Source of the DNA: Pseudomonadales bacterium
GTDB taxonomy: Bacteria > Pseudomonadota > Gammaproteobacteria > Pseudomonadales > UBA7239
Direction of reading: 5' to 3'
Assembly (NCBI GenBank): GCA_028280345.1
Contig: JANQLY010000001.1
Location: forward strand, 1 to 51,777
Length of the DNA: 51,777 nucleotides
Part shown: positions 16,274-25,039 of the stretch, piece after piece
Position numbering within the stretch: the stretch's first letter is position 1
Layout of the letters: every line of letters starts with the position of its first letter
Position numbers and translations under genes: made by a program
The notes under the pieces: model-generated
What the model saw: only the letters and a program-made list of their open reading frames with translations
What the model was told of the DNA's origin: nothing
Database searches by the model: none

Positions 16274-18160
16274 TTATTTCATGGTGACGCTATTATCGTC
16301 GGCGGGAGCGGTGCTATCAAATAACCCTGAGGCTTCGATATCCGGAGCGCCATCCGGGTTGACCATCGTTACCTTCGGGATGCCGTCTTCCACATGCCAG
16401 GCCGGGCCATTGGAGTGGGAAGTCCAGAAGTTGCCATAGCTATCCATATCGATTTCCCGGGTATAGGTAACGCGGGTAGGCAGTGGATAAACTGTCCACT
16501 CTTCTGTGGCGGGGCGGAAGCGGATCATCGTGTCGCTCTGGGTGCCGGTAATCCAGACATCATCATTGCTTTTGTCCACATACACAGCATAGGGTACTTC
16601 GGACCCAATGGGTTCAACGGGAATTTCCCAGCGTTGCCATTCACCAGTTTCCGGTGTGTAGAGGTTTAGTGTGCTGTCTGCATAACCCGGTACCCAGAGA
16701 CGCCCCTGGGAATCAGCGCGTAGACGGCGCGGCGTCACAAATGGCGTTGGAATCGGTGTCAGTTCGAGAGTTTCCGGGTCGATGCGGCCAATGTGACTCA
16801 TATTGAGCTGGCTGTACCAAACGCTGCCATCAACCGGGTTGATGTCGATGCCATAGGCCATAGGCATAGTGACGCCATCCATATCCGCAGAACGCTCACG
16901 CACCTTGAGCCAGTCGGCATTGCTGATAATCCACGGTGTGAAACGCAGGATCATATCGGTTTTCCAGTCCGGGGCAGGCAGGCGAATAAATTTCTGCTTC
17001 TTGGTCACCGGATCAAACATGGCGACATGGTTGGTCGCTGTAACGGTATACCAGAGTCGGCCTTTGGCATCGAAACGCAGGGTGTGGGGATTGAGGCCCT
17101 CTTCGAGATCAACTATTTCCCACTCCTCGGTTTTTGGATCAAACCCCGCCAACTGGTTGCCCATGGCGAGTGTCAACCAGATGCGGCCATCCGGTGCGTA
17201 TTGCAGCGAGTGGGGGGCGAGATAGGTTTGTAGCCCGCCGGCTCTCTGGCGTTCCATTTTCCAGTAGGCACCGCCTGGTTTGTGGTCGCCCCGTGGAATC
17301 AGGTAACTGGTGCGCTCGCCGTTCGGGTTATTCGCAAATGAAATCTTGTGCAGGGTATCAATCGGCCCATCCACGCTCCAGATCGTACCATCAGGGTGAT
17401 ACACCATCACATCGTGCTGGTTCGAGGTGGGGCCGCCGAGATTCCATTCTTTAATTACTGCGCGGCGCGCTTCAGCAGAAGGTATCGGTAATGGGCCGTG
17501 GGGCGACATATATTCCTGCAGTTTATTGCGTACGTTCTCCGGTTCGTAGGCTGTTACATAAACATCCGGCAGGACTGCCTTGAGCTCTTTGGTGAGAATA
17601 GCCGTGCGCTCGGTCATATTATGAACAATAGCCGCCCATTGCTCGCGGCTGAAATCGCGGCGTGAGGTCAGCGGTGAACCCTGCTGGTGGCAGTAAGTGC
17701 ATTGCATTTTAAACTCGTGTAAATGTGCTTCGCTCTCGAATTCATCAAGCATGAGGTTCATCCAGTAATTGCCGGGTAACTGGGTAATAATCTCTTCTAT
17801 ATTTTCAATTTGCTCAATATCCAGATCAATACGGGTACCCCCGGTGGCAGCATCAGGTGCCGGGATACGCAAATCGCGCCATCCAGCCCGGCGTGCGCGG
17901 ACTTCGTAACCATTGCTCCAGGGGAGTGCCGGAGTCAGGTAGCGGCCCTGGTCATCGGCAAAGACTGTCGTCGAATGGGCGGGGTCGCCGTGATAGAAAG
18001 TTACCATAGCCCCTGCAACTGGCTGGCCCATCGAGGTAATTGTGCCGTAGTAGAACTGACTGTTTGCATCAAAGTCGGCTGTTGCAGGCGTGGCAAGAGC
18101 TGAGAGTGGCATCGACAGCAGTAGTGCGAAAGTGGTAAGAATGCGAGCGTATGATGACAT
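16274..18160 (-). CDS. Secreted carboxypeptidase-regulatory-like / single-haem / Vgb-propeller protein
   Basis: A 628-aa exported protein (signal peptide to about residue 23, ALA-TPA). Residues about 36-115 form a carboxypeptidase-regulatory-like beta sandwich (GQPVAGAMVTFYH, DDQGRYLTP). A single haem-c site CTYCH lies at 154-158. From about 215 to 610 runs a virginiamycin-B-lyase-type propeller with repeats of the kind PDGRIWLT, AKGRLWYT, VDGSVWYS, SQGRLWVP and NDDVWIT. It is the upstream partner of the PQQ dehydrogenase, so electron acceptance from it is a reasonable inference. Lyase activity is not supported by anything seen. The axial sixth ligand was not identified. Confidence 0.83.
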   Translation of the reverse strand: MSSYARILTTFALLLSMPLSALATPATADFDANSQFYYGTITSMGQPVAGAMVTFYHGDPAHSTTVFADDQGRYLTPALPWSNGYEVRARRAGWRDLRIPAPDAATGGTRIDLDIEQIENIEEIITQLPGNYWMNLMLDEFESEAHLHEFKMQCTYCHQQGSPLTSRRDFSREQWAAIVHNMTERTAILTKELKAVLPDVYVTAYEPENVRNKLQEYMSPHGPLPIPSAEARRAVIKEWNLGGPTSNQHDVMVYHPDGTIWSVDGPIDTLHKISFANNPNGERTSYLIPRGDHKPGGAYWKMERQRAGGLQTYLAPHSLQYAPDGRIWLTLAMGNQLAGFDPKTEEWEIVDLEEGLNPHTLRFDAKGRLWYTVTATNHVAMFDPVTKKQKFIRLPAPDWKTDMILRFTPWIISNADWLKVRERSADMDGVTMPMAYGIDINPVDGSVWYSQLNMSHIGRIDPETLELTPIPTPFVTPRRLRADSQGRLWVPGYADSTLNLYTPETGEWQRWEIPVEPIGSEVPYAVYVDKSNDDVWITGTQSDTMIRFRPATEEWTVYPLPTRVTYTREIDMDSYGNFWTSHSNGPAWHVEDGIPKVTMVNPDGAPDIEASGLFDSTAPADDNSVTMK

Positions 18161-18239
18161 GGCAAAATCCTCGAAGAACAGCCTTTTTACAAGGCAGCTG
18201 TCTGGAAAAAACGCCCAGATTAAACCCTTAACTTTAGCT

Positions 18240-18279
18240 TGGCAATAGGTATGTAGTTAGGTAGAGTCACCTATTGGCA
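18240..18279. promoter_or_regulatory. Inverted repeat in the divergent region before the PQQ operon
   Basis: Arms TGGCAATAGGT (18240-18250) and ACCTATTGGCA (18269-18279) pair with one mismatch over an 18-nt spacer. It sits 80 bp upstream of the minus-strand cytochrome/propeller gene and about 140 bp upstream of the sensor kinase. The size and spacing suit an operator for a dimeric regulator of either gene. Function is inferred from position only. Confidence 0.45.
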
Positions 18280-18337
18280 GACAGTGATGACGGGCAATTT
18301 TCACATGCCTTTGCACCGTGTCGGAGGGTGGAGACGG

Positions 18338-18376
18338 TTTGAATGGCGGTGAAAAGCGGTCGCAAGGCCGTTCAAA
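18338..18376 (+). other. Leader inverted repeat before the sensor kinase
   Basis: Arms TTTGAATGGC (18338-18347) and GCCGTTCAAA (18367-18376) pair over ten positions (one G-T wobble) with a 19-nt spacer, 45 nt before the kinase start. It could be an RNA hairpin in the leader or a protein site. Confidence 0.35.
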
Positions 18377-18420
18377 GACAGCGAGTCAGGCTGTAGTCGA
18401 GGAAACAGGCAGGGGACACT

Positions 18421-20172
18421 ATGAAGCCTCCCGCAAATATCGGTAATCTGATTTTTGGCCCGAGGGAAGAGTTTAACTTGCGGGCAAGAATCATCAACGG
18501 CGGTGCCATTGTGGCCGCTGCTTCGACATTGCTGGCAGCGATCATCAACCATATTATTAACGCTCACCCAAATCAGATATATTTGGGTTTGTTTGCTTTT
18601 GTGCTTAGTGGTTTCGCCTGGTTATTCGGTCGGCGTTTGCACCGTTATACCGAATCACTGTTTCTGCTTGTGGCTATGCAAATGTTGATGCTGTCTGGCT
18701 CCTATAGCTTTAACTATGGTGCATCCGGCCCAACCTCCTTCTTCTACATTGCGACTATCCCTCTTTATATCTTTGCGTTGTCAAAGTGGCAGGGGGCGGT
18801 TATAGCGACAGTTTTGTATTTTAATCTGTTTGCTTTATACCTGCTCGAACACAATGGCTTGCTAACAATTTATCCTTACAGAAACTATGGTAATAATATT
18901 CCGAGTTTGCTGGTGTGGTTGTCGTTTTCGATTTTATTGGTCTCTGTGACTGCCTACTACGCGCGCAAGATGGTCTTGATGGAGCAGGACAAAGCCATCG
19001 CCAGCAGCAAGGCCAAAACCCGCTTCCTCGCTAAAATGAGTCATGAGATTCGTACACCGATGAATGCGATTATTGGCATGAATGAACTGGCGCTCGACAA
19101 GGCCGTGGATGCACAGCAGAGGGAGTGGCTGGAGCGAGCGCAGAGTTCGGCAGATCATCTGCTGAATTTGATACAGGATATTCTCGATATTTCCAAAATC
19201 GAGGAAAAAACAGAAATTGTCAGACATGAAAAGCCTTTTGTTTTACGCGAGTTGATCAGCCGAGTCATGCGGCTGGTGCAGGATGCTGCTGTCGACAAGG
19301 AACTGAGTTTGAGTCATCACGTGGATGAGGAGGTACCGATACGTGTCATCGGTGATCCGGTGCATTTGAGCCAGGTGCTGGTGAACTTGCTTAATAACGC
19401 GATCAAATATACAGATAAAGGGCGTGTCCAGTTAGCGGTCTCATTCTATGATGGCGAAGATGTGGAAGATAACACTGAACTGGCTTTGTTGTTTGAAGTG
19501 CGTGACTCCGGTGTCGGTATCAAGTCTGATGACAGGGAAAAAATCTTTGAAATATTCTCCCAGGGTAATGATATTGAGCGAATACGGGGCGAGGGTGCGG
19601 GGCTTGGTCTTGCTATCTGCCGTTCGCTGGTAGAAAGCATGGGAGGAAAAATCTGGCTGCAGAGTCAACCCGGTAGTGGCAGTTGCTTTTACTTTACTGT
19701 TGCCTTCAGGATTCAGGCTGATGATGTGGAGAAAAGTGGGCGTCAGCGCATTGTTGAAATGTGTAAGCCGGATGAGCTGAACCTGCTAATGGCAGACGAT
19801 AGTGAGATTAATGCAGAGGTAGCGAAAGCGATGTTGCTCAAGGCAGGGTTCACACTGGATATTGTGGAGAATGGCCAGTTTGCCCTTGATCAGCTTGCGC
19901 AAAAGAAATACGACCTTGTTTTAATGGATCTCGACATGCCGGTCATGGATGGTTTTGAAGCAACAAGAAAATTGCGTAGCGGTGAAGTGGGAGAAATGAA
20001 CCAGCATATTCCAATTTTGGCCGTTACTGCTCATGCACTAGCCGAATTCAGACGGCAATGTGATGAAGTGGGTATGCAGGGGTTTATAACCAAGCCGTTT
20101 GATAGCCATCAGTTGATCAATGAGATTATCAAGGCGGCCTCGGTATACCGGTTTCAGATGGGTGAGCCATAG
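18421..20172 (+). CDS. Membrane hybrid sensor histidine kinase
   Basis: A 583-aa inner-membrane protein. Six hydrophobic segments fill residues about 25-180 with almost no periplasmic domain. HisKA follows with phospho-acceptor H208 in AKMSHEIRTPMNAIIGM, then a HATPase domain (N-box LLNNAIKYTD about 323, G1 DSGVGI about 362, G2 GAGLGLAIC about 392). The C-terminal receiver (about 452-575) has acidic pocket ADD, phospho-acceptor D503 in LMDLDMPVMDG, T535/A536 and K558. No HPt or separate response regulator is adjacent. The sensor part resembles, more loosely, the membrane module in the proteins at 20265, 32245 and 33521. It is divergent from the PQQ operon and may regulate it, which is inference. 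Confidence 0.93.
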   Translation: MKPPANIGNLIFGPREEFNLRARIINGGAIVAAASTLLAAIINHIINAHPNQIYLGLFAFVLSGFAWLFGRRLHRYTESLFLLVAMQMLMLSGSYSFNYGASGPTSFFYIATIPLYIFALSKWQGAVIATVLYFNLFALYLLEHNGLLTIYPYRNYGNNIPSLLVWLSFSILLVSVTAYYARKMVLMEQDKAIASSKAKTRFLAKMSHEIRTPMNAIIGMNELALDKAVDAQQREWLERAQSSADHLLNLIQDILDISKIEEKTEIVRHEKPFVLRELISRVMRLVQDAAVDKELSLSHHVDEEVPIRVIGDPVHLSQVLVNLLNNAIKYTDKGRVQLAVSFYDGEDVEDNTELALLFEVRDSGVGIKSDDREKIFEIFSQGNDIERIRGEGAGLGLAICRSLVESMGGKIWLQSQPGSGSCFYFTVAFRIQADDVEKSGRQRIVEMCKPDELNLLMADDSEINAEVAKAMLLKAGFTLDIVENGQFALDQLAQKKYDLVLMDLDMPVMDGFEATRKLRSGEVGEMNQHIPILAVTAHALAEFRRQCDEVGMQGFITKPFDSHQLINEIIKAASVYRFQMGEP

Positions 20173-20264
20173 CTTTTGCAGGCTTGTATGATGGTGTCTG
20201 GAAGAGTATTCTGAAAGCCGGGCGCAAAATTCAGACATATATTTCATGTGGCATGTAATATAGT

Positions 20265-20882
20265 ATGGTAGATAACGCGAGTTTGTTTGATCGTTGGCTA
20301 CTAAAGTTGGTTCCACTGCAATTACGTGAGCAGTTGGTGGCGGGATCGGAAGACTTTATTCGGGTGAGAGCACTGTCCACCATGCTGGTGGTTTGTACGG
20401 CAGTATCATTAATTACACTTTTATTCTTGCTCGTGATTACACTATTTTCTGACAAGGAAGTGTTCCGTCTTCTGTATATTACTATCGCGCTTAGCGCATT
20501 TCTTGGTGCAGAGACACTGTTCTTTTATAAGTTTTGCAACTTCCGTGTTTCTGCAACGTTTCTTTCCATGAGTTATTTTATTTTTGTGATTCTACTGGTT
20601 ATTGGTAGTGGCGGTTATCAATCGCCAATGATGTCCCTGTTAATTACAAGCCCGATGATTGCTTTTTTGATGGGTGGGCGCCAGGAAGGTTTTCATAATG
20701 CGATCTTTGTTGCCTTGATGGTATTTGGTTTGATCTTTGTGGATTATCAAACGATTGAAATGATTAATTTTCTTGGCGAGCAAAGTGAATATCTGGTATC
20801 CAGTGTGTGCTGGATTATTACACTGACAGTGATTCTCTCCTGTCTGTTGGTTTATGACACGGCATTGGAAAAGCGTGGCTAA
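20265..20882 (+). CDS. Stand-alone six-helix sensor module, output domain missing
   Basis: A 205-aa protein made only of a short cytoplasmic start (LLKLVPLQLREQL) and six membrane segments. Its pattern matches the N-terminal halves of the two GGDEF-like proteins at 32245 and 33521: a 'GG-W/Y-x-SP' turn after helix 4 (GSGGYQSPMMS), a P-x3-F turn (SPMIAFLMGG), and the last helix ending in LSCLLVYDTALEKRG, where the protein at 32245 has LGCLLVYDRIV before its GGDEF domain. Here a TAA follows at once and no output domain is found in any frame before the convergent gene two bases away. It is either a truncated remnant or a deliberate sensor-only partner. Role unknown. Confidence 0.75.
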   Translation: MVDNASLFDRWLLKLVPLQLREQLVAGSEDFIRVRALSTMLVVCTAVSLITLLFLLVITLFSDKEVFRLLYITIALSAFLGAETLFFYKFCNFRVSATFLSMSYFIFVILLVIGSGGYQSPMMSLLITSPMIAFLMGGRQEGFHNAIFVALMVFGLIFVDYQTIEMINFLGEQSEYLVSSVCWIITLTVILSCLLVYDTALEKRG

Positions 20883-20884
20883 TA

Positions 20885-21439
20885 TTACTGCTTGCCCCAT
20901 TCCGTGAGTAAAGAAACCTCTTTTTCACCGTTTTCCATAAGGTTGTCTGCATAGATAATACCGACACCTTCTGCAATGCAGGAGTGGGAGTAGGTAATCT
21001 CATACTGGGTAATTGAATACATGTGACATTTGAATTTTCCTGCTGGGACTTCTACAGTTTGTTGGCCAGTGTACTCGATATAGTTCTCAAGAATTATCCA
21101 GCGTTCGCCCACTTTAGCCGGATGTTTGAACATCAGTTCCTCGCGTACGACTTTTGCATCAAGTCGGTCGAGCTGATTGGTATCCATCGTGTAGAGATTG
21201 ACGGCTTCTGATTGTCCCTCGTCAGTGTTGCGTATCCAGAATTTTTCTCCGTATTCAATGAGCTGGAACCATTTAATATGCTCAATCTGTTTTTCATCAG
21301 CAATATAGTTTGTAACGGTTCTTTTCGAAGACTTGTCACTGACCTCATAGACCCAGTAACTGCCCACCTCCAGCTCAAACAGGCCTTCACTGAAAGCAAA
21401 TGTTGGCAGGCAAAGGATAGATAGCAGACAAACTCTCAT
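20885..21439 (-). CDS. Secreted protein of unknown function
   Basis: A 184-aa protein with a signal peptide (cleavage likely after TFAFS, residues about 13-17). The mature part is rich in beta strands (LFELEVGSYWVYEV, VGERWIILENYIEYTG, VEVPAGKFKCHMYSI) and has two cysteines (C138 region and the SHSCIAEGVG stretch) that could form a disulfide. The strand pattern with GxxWxY and VPAGxF resembles lipid-binding or DUF-type periplasmic beta barrels, but I do not recognise the family. It is convergent with the sensor-only gene. Confidence 0.7.
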   Translation of the reverse strand: MRVCLLSILCLPTFAFSEGLFELEVGSYWVYEVSDKSSKRTVTNYIADEKQIEHIKWFQLIEYGEKFWIRNTDEGQSEAVNLYTMDTNQLDRLDAKVVREELMFKHPAKVGERWIILENYIEYTGQQTVEVPAGKFKCHMYSITQYEITYSHSCIAEGVGIIYADNLMENGEKEVSLLTEWGKQ

Positions 21440-21547
21440 ATTTTATAACCCGTACTTTAATAATATGGCCCAGGCTCGTAAGATGGGTTTTCTATAGACC
21501 GGGCTTTTTATCAATGGTTCGGGTAAATATAGCAGGTTATAGACAAC

Positions 21548-22276
21548 ATGATAATCACTACAGAGCAAATAGTTGCCCATCGTGGCTATCAGCGGAAATA
21601 CCCGGAAAACACTCTATTGGCGGTGGAGCAGGCAGCCTTGCTCGGTGCGCATTTTATTGAGGTTGATATTCAATTCAGTAAGGACGGAGTGCCCGTGTTA
21701 TACCACGATGCCAGTTTGCAGCGAGTCAGCGGTCGTCGGGAGCTGGTTGCTGAACTCACAGCCAGGGAGCTTGAAAATGTGCCGGCTTATGAGCCTGGGC
21801 GTTTGGGCGAACAGTTTATTGCTACGATGATTACCACGCTCGAAGCGTTGACAAATTTTATACAGAAAAATAGCCATCTATATTTTTATATCGAGTTGAA
21901 AGGTGAATCGATTGCTATGCACGGCATAGAGTATTGTATTGAAACACTGTCGGCAGTGCTTCGCCCGGTGCGGCAACAATGCTGTCTGATCGCCTACAAC
22001 ACAGAGGCTTTGTCGGCGGGGCGCAGAGCCGGTTTTGAGTCTATCGGACCGATACTGCGCAGCTATGAAACAGCCGGTGAGGTAACCGCGTCACTGTGCG
22101 CTGATGTTGCTTTTATCAATAAAACCCGCTTACCGGATATGGGGGAGATTGATGTCGGTTGTCCGTTGGTGGTCTATGAGGTGGACGTTGAGGAAGAAGC
22201 CCGTGATTTGTTGGTGCGTGGGGCCGCGCGTATTGAAACTTTTGCATTTGCCGAAATGCAACAGTGCCTGGGCTGA
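21548..22276 (+). CDS. Glycerophosphodiester phosphodiesterase
   Basis: A 242-aa TIM-barrel enzyme that hydrolyses glycerophosphodiesters to glycerol-3-phosphate and an alcohol. The active-site set is visible: H11-R12 (AHRGYQRKYPENT, with E20), E38-x-D40 (FIEVDIQ) and the general acid H53 (LYHDASLQR). The lysine/glutamate pair of strand 5 is in FYIELKGE. It has no signal peptide, so it is cytosolic like UgpQ. It sits six bases before the glycerol-3-phosphate dehydrogenase gene, so its product is oxidised by the next enzyme. Confidence 0.92.
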   Translation: MIITTEQIVAHRGYQRKYPENTLLAVEQAALLGAHFIEVDIQFSKDGVPVLYHDASLQRVSGRRELVAELTARELENVPAYEPGRLGEQFIATMITTLEALTNFIQKNSHLYFYIELKGESIAMHGIEYCIETLSAVLRPVRQQCCLIAYNTEALSAGRRAGFESIGPILRSYETAGEVTASLCADVAFINKTRLPDMGEIDVGCPLVVYEVDVEEEARDLLVRGAARIETFAFAEMQQCLG

Positions 22277-22301
22277 AGCACAATGCCTGGGCTTGAGCAC
22301 T
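22265..22301 (+). repeat. 19-bp imperfect tandem repeat at a stop/start junction
   Basis: TGCCTGGGCTGAAGCACA (22265) is repeated as TGCCTGGGCTTGAGCACT (22284), period 19. The first copy contains the stop codon of the phosphodiesterase and the second begins with the ATG of the dehydrogenase (22283). A small duplication probably created this junction. Confidence 0.7.
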
Positions 22302-23449
22302 ATGATGTGGTGATTGTCGGTGGTGGCATACAAGGCTGTGGTATTGCGCAGGCGGCACAGGCGGCGGGTTTTTCTGTACTTTTGCTTGAGCAAGGTGCTT
22401 GCGGGGAGGCAACCTCAAGTCGCTCAAGTAAGTTAATTCACGGTGGTTTGCGCTATTTGCAAAGCGGGCAGTTTAAGCTTGTGCGCGAGTGTCTTGCAGA
22501 ACGGGAATGGATGCTTGAACACTGCCCCGATCTGGTAAAACGAAACTGGTTCTATATTCCTATCTACAAACACAGTCATTACAAAAGCTGGCAGATACAC
22601 TGCGGTCTCTGGCTCTATTACCTGCTGAGTGGTGTCAAACGTGGTGGTCGCTTTCGCAAGGTGCCACGCCGCGAGTGGCCGGGTTTTACTGGCTTGCAAC
22701 AGCAGGGCTTACAGGCGTTGTTTGCCTATCAGGATGGGCAGACGGATGATCTGGCTCTGACACTTGCCGTGCAGCGCAGTGCTATTTCTCTTGGTGCGCA
22801 GTGCCTGGAGCAGACACAATTTTTGCGTGCGCAAAAGCGGTCGCAAGGTGGTTATGAGATTGTTTTTCGGCAAAATATGGCAAACAAGGGTGAGCAAAGT
22901 GTTTATACGACAATGCTGATTAATGTGAGTGGCCCCTGGGTTAATCAGGTACTCGGCGCAATAGCACCGCCGTTGCAACCGGTGCCCGTGGAGCTTGTTC
23001 AGGGTAGCCATCTTGTAGTGTCTGAAAAGCTGGGGGATGAATGCTTTTACCTGGAGGCACCGCAGGATCAGCGCGCTGTCTTTGTATTACCGTGGCAGGG
23101 TAAAACCCTGATCGGTACAACGGAAACTGTATATCAGGGTGACCCTGCTGATACGCACCCATTGCCACAGGAGCGCGACTATCTGCTTGAAACTGTGCAG
23201 ATGTATTTTCCCGGACAGTCACTCACAGTCTGTGAAAGCTTCAGTGGTCTGCGGGTGTTGCCGCGAGCAGCGGGTCGTAGTTTTCGCCGCTCCCGCGATG
23301 TCATGTTGCAAGTTAACGACAGGGTATTGTCGATATATGGCGGTAAACTTACCGCCTGGCGGGCGACGGCAGAGAAAGTATTGGATCAGATTGAGCGACA
23401 GTTGGGACGGCGCAAATCGGTAGATACCAGACAGCTACCACTCGTTTAG
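22283..23449 (+). CDS. FAD-dependent glycerol-3-phosphate dehydrogenase, short form
   Basis: A 388-aa GlpD-like flavoprotein oxidising glycerol-3-phosphate to dihydroxyacetone phosphate. The Rossmann FAD site is VIVGGGIQGCG (GGGIQGCG at residues 13-20), with family motifs EATSSRSSKLIHGGLRYLQ, NVSGPWV, FVLPWQGKTLIGTTE and the C-terminal FAD contact SIYGGKLTAWR. E. coli GlpD is about 500 aa; this protein stops soon after that FAD contact and lacks the helical cap domain. No frameshift remnant of the cap is seen, as the reading frame ends inside the convergent kinase gene (15-bp overlap of the 3' ends). It likely delivers electrons to quinone. Confidence 0.9.
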   Translation: MPGLEHYDVVIVGGGIQGCGIAQAAQAAGFSVLLLEQGACGEATSSRSSKLIHGGLRYLQSGQFKLVRECLAEREWMLEHCPDLVKRNWFYIPIYKHSHYKSWQIHCGLWLYYLLSGVKRGGRFRKVPRREWPGFTGLQQQGLQALFAYQDGQTDDLALTLAVQRSAISLGAQCLEQTQFLRAQKRSQGGYEIVFRQNMANKGEQSVYTTMLINVSGPWVNQVLGAIAPPLQPVPVELVQGSHLVVSEKLGDECFYLEAPQDQRAVFVLPWQGKTLIGTTETVYQGDPADTHPLPQERDYLLETVQMYFPGQSLTVCESFSGLRVLPRAAGRSFRRSRDVMLQVNDRVLSIYGGKLTAWRATAEKVLDQIERQLGRRKSVDTRQLPLV

Positions 23450-24898
23450 TGCCTGCCTGAAGTTATCGAAACGGCGTTGTAGCGGCTGTAACTGCATGGC
23501 AGGAGAAGGTGAGAAGATGTCAGCGTATTTCAGCCCATGGTAATAATTAACAGGATTTAGAAAGAAGGCCGCACCGCGAGCAGAGGCTTCGTGATCACTG
23601 CAGCGCCACACCTCAAGCGTACTGTTGTCTGCCAGACGCTGACAAAAGCCATCAATATTGGCGAGGCCTCCACTGAGTATAATTTTTTCGGGCTTTGTCG
23701 AATGATCTGTATTGCCTTGTTGCAAGGCTTCAATGTTGATGGTGAGTAAAAACACAATGCTCTCAATAACAGCTGCTGCCTGTTGCTCCAGACTTGCCTG
23801 AAAAGAGAAGCCGGGCTGTCCTGCGGGTAACCACAGAGGTGAACCCAGTGCAGTGACACGATTAAAAAAGATCGGTAGCTCGGTGTGAGCTTGCAAGGCC
23901 CTGTTAATTTCTTCGCCGCTGAGTTGTTGGCCGCATTGTTGCCAGAGCCATTCAAGGGCGCTGGCCGCAGCGTTTACTGTGCCTTCTGCAGCGAGAAAAG
24001 TCCTCTCATCGGTGCAGGCACAGAGACTGCACAACATGCCCCTGACCACATGGGTGTCTGTTGTTGCAGTTTGTATAAGAGGCATTTGCAGAAAAGCACC
24101 CGTGCCAGCATTAACAAATATCGTTGCGTCAACATCGCTGCCATAGGCAAATGGTAGAAAGGATTGGTCGCCACCAAGTAGTTCCAGCTTTATATCGCGG
24201 TCACCAAAGCTGATGTGGCCAAAATTATCAATTGATGTTGTGATAGCGGGTAGAGTGTCAGATGGTATGGAGAAGCGCGCGAGCAGTTGTTGATGCCATT
24301 GCTGTTCAGCAAGTGCGGTTAGCCAGGTGCGTGATGCGGTTGCTGCATCAATCATGGAATGGCTCGCTTCGCGCCCGGTAAGTACATGAGCGAGATAGCC
24401 GACGAGAGGATAGAACAGCAGGTTGTTGTCAAGCTGCGCAGCTTGAACAGCTGAATCGTGTTGTAACAGCCAGTGTATTTTGCTTGCGCCATAGTGTGCG
24501 TTGAGAGGAAGTCCTGTATCAGGCAGATTATTGGTGATATCCGGATTTTGCTGTAGCCAGTGATCTGCGCGGGTGTCCTGCCAGCTGATAACAGAAGTCA
24601 GGGGTTGCAAGGTGCCTTTTTGGCAAGCGACAAAACTTGAGCGCTGACCAATCAATGCAGCCCGCGTTACACTTTCGCGTTGGTTCTCGGACAGTGATTC
24701 GAACAGATCAGTTAGACAGTTCTGTATGGAGTGGCGGATTTGATCTGGATCTTGCTCAAACCAGCCACTTTGTGGAGAGTGGGTTTCTACCTTGCATTGT
24801 GCCTGGGCTAATACGTCACCAGTTGCAGAAAATACACGCGCACGACTGCTGAGTCCGCCCTGGTCAATCACAAGTGTCGTGTCAGATGCTGAGTCCAT
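23435..24898 (-). CDS. FGGY-family carbohydrate kinase (glycerol-kinase-like)
   Basis: A protein of about 487 aa with the ASKHA fold. VIDQGGLSSRARVF replaces the usual DQGTTSSR phosphate-1 loop, with W59-type acceptor contact WFEQDP, SVISWQDTRAD as the sugar-binding motif, GGDQSFLPFAYG, INAGTGAF-like phosphate-2 loop (VNAGTGAFLQMP) and the adenosine loop IILSGGLANIDGF. These fit glycerol kinase or a related polyol kinase. An upstream TTG at 24937 is an alternative start; ATG 24898 gives the normal N-terminus. The catalytic Thr of 'GTTSSR' is Leu here, so substrate may differ from glycerol. It converges with the glycerol-3-phosphate dehydrogenase and overlaps it by 15 bp. Confidence 0.85.
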   Translation of the reverse strand: MDSASDTTLVIDQGGLSSRARVFSATGDVLAQAQCKVETHSPQSGWFEQDPDQIRHSIQNCLTDLFESLSENQRESVTRAALIGQRSSFVACQKGTLQPLTSVISWQDTRADHWLQQNPDITNNLPDTGLPLNAHYGASKIHWLLQHDSAVQAAQLDNNLLFYPLVGYLAHVLTGREASHSMIDAATASRTWLTALAEQQWHQQLLARFSIPSDTLPAITTSIDNFGHISFGDRDIKLELLGGDQSFLPFAYGSDVDATIFVNAGTGAFLQMPLIQTATTDTHVVRGMLCSLCACTDERTFLAAEGTVNAAASALEWLWQQCGQQLSGEEINRALQAHTELPIFFNRVTALGSPLWLPAGQPGFSFQASLEQQAAAVIESIVFLLTINIEALQQGNTDHSTKPEKIILSGGLANIDGFCQRLADNSTLEVWRCSDHEASARGAAFFLNPVNYYHGLKYADIFSPSPAMQLQPLQRRFDNFRQALNEW

Positions 24899-25039
24899 CG
24901 GGAAAGTCTGGTGGTTAACCGAAGTGATTTGCTGCAAGCACTTATATCAATAAACTAGGGCTTAAACAATAATCCATCAGGCTTATAGCTGTATTTTTGT
25001 GTCGGTTTGCCGATGTAGTCGCACCGGGTGGAGAGTGTT

